A stretch of DNA of 25,486 nucleotides. Source: a virus. The position numbers and the translations under genes are program-made. The notes below the pieces were generated by a model, which had not been told where the DNA came from, made no database searches, and saw only the letters and a program-made list of their open reading frames with translations. Position 1 is the stretch's first letter. Each line of letters starts with the position of its first letter. The stretch is from positions 1 to 25,486 of the IMG/VR virus record IMGVR_UViG_3300017782_000195; one strand, 5' to 3'. This document shows, piece by piece, positions 5,931 through 11,390 of the stretch.

Positions 5931-6185
5931 ATGAGCCCCACCCCGAAAACTGATACATGGATTGACATTAACACCTTTGATGTGCCGATAGCCGAATACA
6001 GACAATTAGGCTACCTGCACCAAAAAGGCGAATACAAGAACGCAGACACGAACGACCACCCACACTTCACCTTTACAAAGTATGTAGCCGCCACCGCAAT
6101 GAGCATCGCCTTGCCCGCTCGCTGGTTGCCGTCGAATACAGACATGGTGCGAGTCTGTTACACCTTCTACCCCGTAGACGAATAA
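5931..6185 (+). CDS. Hypothetical 84-residue protein
   Basis: No family is recognised. A GGAGAT ribosome site lies six bases before the ATG, and the gene stands alone between promoter P5 and a strong hairpin terminator. The product is hydrophilic with several aromatic residues and histidines (NDHPHFTFTKY), followed by an alanine-rich segment and a YTFYPVDE end. A monocistronic gene with the best TATA box in the window is probably strongly expressed early. A role in takeover of the host is possible but unproven. Confidence 0.8.
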   Translation: MSPTPKTDTWIDINTFDVPIAEYRQLGYLHQKGEYKNADTNDHPHFTFTKYVAATAMSIALPARWLPSNTDMVRVCYTFYPVDE

Positions 6186-6210
6186 TTCTCAACCTGAGAA
6201 ATTAGATTAC

Positions 6211-6465
6211 CGACTAAAAGTCGTTGCCGCCCTGCTCTCCGGTTCGCCGGAGGGTGGGGCTTTTTTTACGACTAATTTTTTTAGCGACTAATTTTTTTTA
6301 TCGACTAAATTATTTAGCGACTAAACCCGACTAAAATATATCGACTAAACCCGACTAAATTAGTCGAAACAAATGAGATAATTAGTCGCGACTAAATTAC
6401 TATCCTCACGCTAAAAAATAGTCGCGATTAAAGTGTGATGCTTCCTGCGACTAAAAAATTAGTCG
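6211..6465. repeat. Second TTAGTCG/CGACTAA array
   Basis: About 13 exact CGACTAA/TTAGTCG sites lie between the gene at 5931 and the promoter at 6459, including one perfect palindrome TTAGTCGCGACTAA at 6382-6395 and an outward-facing CGACTAAATTAGTCG. Several sites on the plus strand read CGACTAATTTTTTT, combining the box with a T-run. No gene is visible here. Confidence 0.88.
6229..6267 (+). terminator. UUCG hairpin terminator with T-run
   Basis: A 14-bp stem, with three G-U pairs and a perfect CTCCGG/CCGGAG top, closed by a TTCG tetraloop. Seven T follow directly (6261-6267). It ends the 5931 transcript. This is the intrinsic-terminator form familiar from bacteria. The T-run alone would serve archaeal RNA polymerase. 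Confidence 0.85.
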
Positions 6466-6499
6466 AGTCGAGCATATGATATACTGCAAGGCCGTAGGG
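6448..6499 (+). promoter_or_regulatory. TTAGTCG promoter P6, variant box arrangement
   Basis: TTAGTCGA at 6459, nine bases, TATA-like ATGATATA at 6476-6483, 11 bases, then TAGGG at 6495, the same geometry as P5. The upstream box is inverted (CGACTAA at 6448), so the pair is head-to-tail reversed. Since the ATG is at 6505, the leader would be only about 5-10 bases. Confidence 0.75.
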
Positions 6500-6504
6500 A
6501 TGCC

Positions 6505-7065
6505 ATGGCAAACGACCATAACCCCGAAACCGGCCCTATTGAGGATGAATCCTCCGTTACCCGACAATCCCTTGAGGTTGCTATGATGCAATTGCATGAA
6601 GTCATTGACACCGTGGAGAACGAACAAGACTACATCATAGACGAAACTCACGGCCTTGAAGCCCTTGAAGAGATTATGACCCACCTTAAAGACGCTTACG
6701 CCGCCCTTGATACCAAAGCACTACCAACAGGCAACGAAGACAAGCAATGGGTGGATTCAGGATTCCTCGTCAACCTTCCTTCGCTTAACTGCGGTCACGC
6801 CCCAACCCACGCATACATGCAAACATGGATGGATGGGTCGAGAGACATGGTAGCCGAGTGCCACCGGTGCAATTACTCCGCCGTCGTCAACGAAGCATAT
6901 GACAATTACAACGGCAACGACATGAACACCGACACACACCCCGACTTCGATGACTGCGAAGGCGAGCGACAAGCCGAAGCCGAAGCCGAGCGTCAAGCCG
7001 ATGCTCAAGCCGAACTTCGAGCCGAAGCATGTTACGGAGACGACTTCGACGGAGGGTGGTATTGA
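6505..7065 (+). CDS. Acidic 186-residue protein with zinc site and Ala/Glu/Gln repeat
   Basis: No family is recognised. The N-terminal half is acidic and helical. A possible metal site consists of CGH (96-98) and CHRC (119-122). Near the C-terminus a degenerate repeat of Glu-Ala/Gln-Ala units (about 154-174) forms a charged helix. The start at 6505 lacks a Shine-Dalgarno site and lies within about ten bases of the predicted transcript start, so it is probably read from a nearly leaderless message. Overall acidity could indicate DNA mimicry or protein binding, but this is speculation. Confidence 0.8.
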   Translation: MANDHNPETGPIEDESSVTRQSLEVAMMQLHEVIDTVENEQDYIIDETHGLEALEEIMTHLKDAYAALDTKALPTGNEDKQWVDSGFLVNLPSLNCGHAPTHAYMQTWMDGSRDMVAECHRCNYSAVVNEAYDNYNGNDMNTDTHPDFDDCEGERQAEAEAERQADAQAELRAEACYGDDFDGGWY

Positions 7066-7349
7066 TGTTCGACATTTACACCAACGCCGATGAATATGAC
7101 TTCATATGGGAATGCTGTATCAGTGGATGCGGTCGCACCAACATTTGCGAACCACGCACCTCACCACGCAAAGCCTTCAAGGATGCCGTCAAACACGCTC
7201 AAGAATGCCTTACAGACCTCCGCACCCGTCAAGGCACTGATACATGGCCTTTGGACTACACCGTTGATGATTTCATGTCCGACTGCATGAGCATCAAAGC
7301 AACAGCACCTGCGATTTGGTCGAGAACCAAAGCCAACAAAAAATCCTGA
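7065..7349 (+). CDS. Hypothetical 94-residue protein
   Basis: No family is recognised. The ATG at 7065 overlaps the previous stop (TGATG), with GGAGGGTGG about seven bases upstream. A longer reading from 7029 lies inside the preceding gene. Five cysteines in the product (ECCISGCGRTNIC, plus QEC and SDC) suggest metal binding or disulphides. The centre is helical and basic. It is the last gene before the second hairpin terminator. Confidence 0.75.
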   Translation: MFDIYTNADEYDFIWECCISGCGRTNICEPRTSPRKAFKDAVKHAQECLTDLRTRQGTDTWPLDYTVDDFMSDCMSIKATAPAIWSRTKANKKS

Positions 7350-7369
7350 TTTCACAGGCTCGCACTTAA

Positions 7370-7581
7370 CGACTAATCCCCGCCCCCTTCGGGGGGTGGG
7401 TTTTCGGTATCGACTAATTTCGATGCCTTTTTTTTATCGACTATTTTTTTATCGACTAAATTATTTATCGACTAATTTTATACCGACTAATTTCGGTGAC
7501 TTTTTTTATCGACTAATTTTTTTTATCGACTAATTTTTTATCGACTAATTTTTCAGGCCTTTGAAAAATAGTCGCGACTAA
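7370..7581. repeat. Third CGACTAA array, phased at 15-17 bp with T-runs
   Basis: CGACTAA occurs at 7370, 7411, 7453, 7469, 7484, 7510, 7527, 7542 and 7575, with CGACTAT at 7438. Most are in one orientation and most are embedded in TATCGACTAATTTTT. Steps are 15-17 bp with gaps of 26-33 bp. The last site is an ATAGTCGCGACTAA near-palindrome. It follows the terminator of the 6505-7349 operon and contains no gene. Confidence 0.85.
7379..7404 (+). terminator. UUCG hairpin terminator
   Basis: Nine-bp stem CCCGCCCCC / GGGGGTGGG closed by a TTCG loop, followed by TTTT. It lies 30 bases after the stop of the gene ending at 7349 and has the same design as the terminator at 6229-6267. Confidence 0.75.
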
Positions 7582-7602
7582 TTTTAGTGGCTTCAAAATT
7601 AC

Positions 7603-7648
7603 ACTTAGTAACATTATGTTACTAAGTAACATAATTGCACTAAGTAAC
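7603..7648. promoter_or_regulatory. GTTACT-AGTAAC operator-like palindromes
   Basis: A perfect inverted repeat has 12-bp arms (ACTTAGTAACAT and its complement) around a single T at 7603-7627. It overlaps a second palindrome, GTTACTAAGTAAC, at 7618-7630, and is followed by CACTAAGTAAC at 7638-7648. This sequence is unrelated to the TTAGTCGC box and looks like a binding site for a second dimeric regulator. Confidence 0.65.
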
Positions 7649-7667
7649 AAAGTGGCACTCATGGAGA

Positions 7668-7701
7668 TTTCGGCCTTCCGAAAACATGAACGGGTCATGT
7701 T
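7668..7701. repeat. Two adjacent short inverted repeats
   Basis: TTTCGG-CCTT-CCGAAA (7668-7683) is followed by AACATGA-ACGGG-TCATGTT (7683-7701). Both are perfect, with 6- and 7-bp arms. They may be RNA hairpins or protein sites in the gene-poor stretch 7590-7750. Confidence 0.5.
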
Positions 7702-7752
7702 AATTGTGATGCCTCCGGCAATAGGCTCGCAGTGCATCGAATAGCCCTAAAA

Positions 7753-7890
7753 ATGAGGGAAAACAAGAACATGATTCAAAAAACCCCCAAAACAGCCCAA
7801 AAACGGCGTTTCATCAGGAGGGCGACGGCCCAAAAAAACGCGCTCGCACCGACCAAAAACCAACCAAAAAACGCCAATTTCAGCGTTTAA
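7753..7890 (+). CDS. Possible 45-residue very basic peptide
   Basis: An open frame of 45 codons with starts at 7753 or 7771 and a stop at 7888-7890. The product is lysine/arginine/glutamine-rich (for example KRRFIRRATAQK) with almost no acidic residues, as in small DNA- or RNA-binding peptides. It lies just downstream of the operator-like palindromes and upstream of the 423-residue gene. No clear ribosome site is seen. A-rich noncoding DNA could also produce such a frame. Confidence 0.3.
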   Translation: MRENKNMIQKTPKTAQKRRFIRRATAQKNALAPTKNQPKNANFSV

Positions 7891-7924
7891 TCGCTAAATG
7901 CTTATTACCCCCTCATACTTAGGG
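7887..7924 (+). promoter_or_regulatory. Weak promoter-like sequence before the 423-residue gene
   Basis: A one-mismatch box TTAATCGC (7887-7894) is followed by an AT-rich CTTATTAC (7901-7908), 11 bases and TAGGG (7920), reproducing the TATA-to-start spacing of P5 and P6. The box-to-TATA distance is 6 instead of 9 bp and the TATA match is poor, so this is tentative. Confidence 0.35.
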
Positions 7925-7930
7925 GGGGGC

Positions 7931-9202
7931 ATGGAGGAAAGGAATTACCAACATACCGAAGTAGAACCGGCGTTTGAGCAAATCGCTCAAGCATCCGAGA
8001 CACCGACCGACCTTTGCGAGGTTACGCAATTACAACGGTTCAAGCATGGCTTGAGTCATTGCTTGTTTACCGCTATTACGGGGACTGCAATGGATAAGAA
8101 AACCATGAAGACCCTAAGCAAAAAGCAACGCGAGCAAATAGGTTACAAAGGCACACCAATGCCCGACCGCGCCTTGATTCGCACCGCCAAGGTGACACCG
8201 AAGCAAGCACTTGATACCGATGCGCTGATGGAGGCGTATGGCAAAACTACCGTGTCATACATCAATCGAAATGGCGTTCTCGCTGATGTTGCCATTCAAG
8301 GAAACTTGTTCAAGCAATTGCTCAACGACACCACTTCAACCGCCAAGAAAATGCGAGACATCGCCCGTTCTATCATGGCCTATGATAGCATCCAGAAATT
8401 GAATGCCTTGGGCTTGACATCGAAGGACATTGCACACACCACGGTAGCCGATACCCTTGCACTTGAGGACTTGATTTCACACCGTTCAATCGAAGCGTTC
8501 GGACTCAAAGCCTCCGACCGTGTGCGACATGTCGAAGTCAACCCTTCGGATTTAGTCCGACAAGGCTTCACCTCGTTGCGATTGCATGAAGCGAACGGTG
8601 AGTATGACCCGTTGACCTCCATCTATCAACATGGAGTCAAAGTCCACACCTACGGCCCAACGAAGCACCTTGACAACGGCGTTTTAGGTTACTACCACTT
8701 GAGCATCAATGTCGATACGCTTGAAGACATCACGGTGTCGCCTAAACAGATGTATTGCTCAAAGGCTCAAGGCGGTTGCGGAAAACCACTCGGACTTCAA
8801 CAAGTCGCAAAGGGTGGCGCGAACGGGCCGAACACTTGTCCCCGATGTGGCAACCCGAAGCACTTGATGAGCATTCAATCCGCCGACATTGCTTTGCCTC
8901 AATTGTTGACCGGTGGCCGTCTCAAGACCCACGGTGGGCATCAAATCCACATGACTTCATGCCGAATCAACAAGAAGCAAGCCGAAGCAATCATGGCGGT
9001 CAAGCGTGGTGTTCTATCAGCCGAAGCCGCGTTGAACCTACTGATTGAGGGCGGTGTCCGTGTGAATTGCGCTCAAATCCGAAAGAAAGCACCGGCAAAA
9101 CTTGTAGTGTGCGCCTTCGATGTAGCGTATAACGGCATCACCTTCGGACTCGCAGTCGAGCGAATCGAAACAATTGACCGATACCTTCCGACCGACGCTT
9201 GA
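7931..9202 (+). CDS. 423-residue zinc-ribbon protein, function unknown
   Basis: No family is recognised. The N-terminal two thirds look helical and mixed, with a repeated Lys-rich region near residues 55-90. A zinc ribbon is indicated by Cys276 and Cys283 (CSKAQGGCGK) and Cys303/Cys306 (CPRCG). A basic helical segment (INKKQAEAIMAVKRG) and a beta-rich end follow. The ATG at 7931 was preferred to 7898 because TAGGG lies 11 bases before it, as the transcript-start element does in P6. Its size and isolated position at the end of the rightward arm suggest a core regulatory or replication protein. The reading frame has the same codon style as its neighbours. Confidence 0.82.
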   Translation: MEERNYQHTEVEPAFEQIAQASETPTDLCEVTQLQRFKHGLSHCLFTAITGTAMDKKTMKTLSKKQREQIGYKGTPMPDRALIRTAKVTPKQALDTDALMEAYGKTTVSYINRNGVLADVAIQGNLFKQLLNDTTSTAKKMRDIARSIMAYDSIQKLNALGLTSKDIAHTTVADTLALEDLISHRSIEAFGLKASDRVRHVEVNPSDLVRQGFTSLRLHEANGEYDPLTSIYQHGVKVHTYGPTKHLDNGVLGYYHLSINVDTLEDITVSPKQMYCSKAQGGCGKPLGLQQVAKGGANGPNTCPRCGNPKHLMSIQSADIALPQLLTGGRLKTHGGHQIHMTSCRINKKQAEAIMAVKRGVLSAEAALNLLIEGGVRVNCAQIRKKAPAKLVVCAFDVAYNGITFGLAVERIETIDRYLPTDA

Positions 9203-9561
9203 AGACCGACATTGAATCCAACGAACCGGAGGTAGACATCAAGAAAAACAAGGGATAGAAAGTCGAATGTGCATCCGTGTTCGACTTATCCAACACATGA
9301 AGAACGGATGGTTCTTTCATGTCGATTCAAAACCGCCGACCTACCTCAATCCTGAACATGCCTAAAAACAGCAATATAAACGCCTCTGTGAGCCTCCGAG
9401 GTATCAATAGGTCAATAGGTAGCACCGAATAATTTGAGGCCCATTTAGGGGTGGTTTTGGGGTGTTTTTCGTTTTTTACTCCAAAAGTTAGACAGACGGC
9501 GACACACACCATTGCTTAGTCTCCCGAAATATTTACTACAAAAAATTGTCAAAAGTAAGTA
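9203..9561. other. Convergent intergenic region with two hairpins
   Basis: This region separates two convergent transcription units. It contains AAGTCGAA...TTCGACTT (9260-9267 and 9280-9287, 12-base loop) and ATGAAGAAC...GTTCTTTCAT (9297-9305 and 9311-9320, one bulge), plausible RNA ends for the rightward transcript. Short frames at 9199-9258 (TTG start, 19 residues) and 9267-9365 (32 residues) are too weak to call. Nothing else is recognised to 9561. Confidence 0.5.
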
Positions 9562-11052
9562 TCAATACCTTTTGCGATTGACTGCTTTATATCCGCCACG
9601 CCTTCGAGCCTTAGACTTACCACCGGCCCATTCGCCTTTGCCCGATTTGCCAAATGCCAATACCGGCCCGTCTATTCGGCCCGAAAATTGGTCGACTGCG
9701 TGTGCCAACGCCATTACCAAATCGTTATGTCTTCCGGTGTCAACAATATCTCCGCCTTTCCAAGCGTGTGATTCTAATTCGTCAAGCAATTCGTTCATGA
9801 CTCGTCTTGTTGCGTCGTTACCATACGGGATAACAATTTTTTCTCGTTCAAACCACACCCTAAGCCTGTTCAACAGTGCTTGTTTCAAGCCTTTGTTACT
9901 AACTTTGCTTTCCCTGTAATCGACACCGATACCCTTAGCCTCCAACAGCGACTTAAACAGCCGTTGAAATCCGACATCTTCCGCCGCCAAAGGCGCACTG
10001 TATCTTTTACACCAATCACCTATCATGTCAGCCTGTTTGTCGGGAGGAAAGTCGTTGCGCCTCCATATGTTTGACACTACTAAATCACCGTTGCTTTCTT
10101 GACGAACAGCACAAAGAACCGAGTAGTCCTTACCCAATCCCTGCGAAGGGTCAAACCCAACAACATATCGACAGTTATCTCGTTTATCTGTATCAAGCAC
10201 TTGTTCTAAGTCCATATTTTTACGGGTATACTTACGGGGATATACTGCCGAGTCATCGTCAATAACTTTACACAGCAATTCTTGAGCAAACTCCAACTCA
10301 CCCATAGACTCTCGTTGTTCAAGTAAAAATTGCGTCGGCCTAAACTCCGGCCAAAGAGCCTCCAACTTTTCCGGTTCATGCTTATGCTCATCCCAATTAG
10401 GGAATGCCGACCATGTTCCGCTTTTCCATTGTTGATTGTCAAGCATTTCAGTATGGTATAAGTCGGTCATAGCCATTGGCGTTCCAACACAGTAAATAGA
10501 AGAACCGGGGTCAAGCATTGGCATAACAACTTTACGCAACCAATGTCGCAATTGTTCGTTGTTTAATTCCTTTTTAGCGTCAAGCAATACATCGTCAAGA
10601 GCAATTACGGCAGGATGCTCACCACGAATAGCCGAGCCGACAGAAGAACAACGAATTACAGCACCATTAGTAAAATACAACTCAACCTTACCACCACGCT
10701 TTGTATCGAGATAGCGAGACAATTCGGGATGCTTTGTCAAGTCGCTTCTTATTTCAGCCAAGCGACGAATAGCAGTATCACGACTTGCACTGAATAACCA
10801 TACCTGCAAAGGATTCCCATTAAACTTGTCAAACAAGCACTGATGCAATAACTTAACACCAAGGGTTGTGCTTTTACTATGCGAGCGAGGTGCAATAATA
10901 CATACGCGATGAACATGACTACCTTTCCTATCAGTGTATAAGTCCATCCATTTGCCTATGTGTTCGCCCCAAGCATAACCAAGCCAACGGTAAAAATATT
11001 GAACATCGTATCTTGCTCTTTCAAAGGCTAATGCTCGTTTTATACTTGACAT
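9562..11052 (-). CDS. terL: Terminase large subunit (DNA-packaging ATPase-nuclease)
   Basis: This 496-residue protein is the motor that pumps and cuts viral DNA at the portal. The ATPase domain shows a Walker A variant APRSHSKST (54-62, Lys60), a Walker B AVIALDDV with Asp153/Asp154, and a coupling motif YCVGTP (about 187-192). The RNase H-like nuclease domain has GFDPSQG (Asp301), AAEDV (Glu358) and RHNDLVMAL (Asp444), the expected acidic triad. A basic Lys/Arg-rich tail ends the protein. Length is typical. It is the last gene of the leftward packaging operon. No good ribosome site precedes the ATG, so the exact start is less certain. Confidence 0.95.
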   Translation of the reverse strand: MSSIKRALAFERARYDVQYFYRWLGYAWGEHIGKWMDLYTDRKGSHVHRVCIIAPRSHSKSTTLGVKLLHQCLFDKFNGNPLQVWLFSASRDTAIRRLAEIRSDLTKHPELSRYLDTKRGGKVELYFTNGAVIRCSSVGSAIRGEHPAVIALDDVLLDAKKELNNEQLRHWLRKVVMPMLDPGSSIYCVGTPMAMTDLYHTEMLDNQQWKSGTWSAFPNWDEHKHEPEKLEALWPEFRPTQFLLEQRESMGELEFAQELLCKVIDDDSAVYPRKYTRKNMDLEQVLDTDKRDNCRYVVGFDPSQGLGKDYSVLCAVRQESNGDLVVSNIWRRNDFPPDKQADMIGDWCKRYSAPLAAEDVGFQRLFKSLLEAKGIGVDYRESKVSNKGLKQALLNRLRVWFEREKIVIPYGNDATRRVMNELLDELESHAWKGGDIVDTGRHNDLVMALAHAVDQFSGRIDGPVLAFGKSGKGEWAGGKSKARRRGGYKAVNRKRY

Positions 11053-11121
11053 AGGACATCACATAATTTTCGATAGGGATTTGCCAAAATACGGTTTTTG
11101 TTATATTATACATAGTATCAT

Positions 11122-11250
11122 CTACTGCGGTCTAAGCGAGCGCATTCCACAATACGGACAGACTCTTGTTAAAGCCTTTCCCCTCATCATATATTTGCTC
11201 GCCCAACCGCATGAATCACACACTACCGCTTCTCGCTTTATTTCAGTCAT
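11122..11250 (-). CDS. 42-residue zinc-ribbon miniprotein
   Basis: A compact zinc ribbon with VCDSCGW and, 17 residues on, VCPYCGM, then a short basic tail (RSLRPQ). The start overlaps the stop of the preceding zinc-finger gene (ATGA). It lies between the metallophosphoesterase and terminase genes, so a packaging or late regulatory accessory role is possible. Confidence 0.72.
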   Translation of the reverse strand: MTEIKREAVVCDSCGWASKYMMRGKALTRVCPYCGMRSLRPQ

Positions 11251-11390
11251 CTTACAACCCTCATCATTCCGCAATAGACCATTTTTTTGTTTACATTATC
11301 CCAAACCTTATGACTTGTGTAACATACTTCGGATTCATAACCACATTTGACACATCGTCTTAATTTTCTTGACATAGGTTTGTGTGGCAT
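11247..11390 (-). CDS. 47-residue zinc-finger-type miniprotein
   Basis: Starts at an ATG sharing one base with the metallophosphoesterase stop (TGATG) and ends in an ATGA overlap with the next mini-gene. A basic N-terminus (KPMSRKLRR) precedes CVKCGYESEVC, and a further cysteine follows near the end (VYCGMM), giving a C-x2-C-x7-C...C metal site. Function is unknown. Confidence 0.68.
   Translation of the reverse strand: MPHKPMSRKLRRCVKCGYESEVCYTSHKVWDNVNKKMVYCGMMRVVR

Noticed and set aside
6757-7008. 83-codon minus-strand frame opposite the acidic protein
   Set aside because: It is a mirror of the Glu/Ala/Gln repeat on the other strand and has valine/glycine repeats typical of such shadows.
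7513-7737. 74-codon minus-strand frame
   Set aside because: Its sequence is dictated by the CGACTAA array and the GTTACT palindromes (repetitive Leu/Lys/Asp runs). No promoter or ribosome site.
9199-9365. Two tiny frames (19 and 32 codons) in the convergent gap
   Set aside because: The first is too short and could be a chance overlap of TTGA. The second spans both hairpins and has no ribosome site.
11021-11113. 30-codon minus-strand frame overlapping the terminase start
   Set aside because: It ends inside the terminase gene in another frame and lacks a ribosome site. The terminase reading is clearly the real one.
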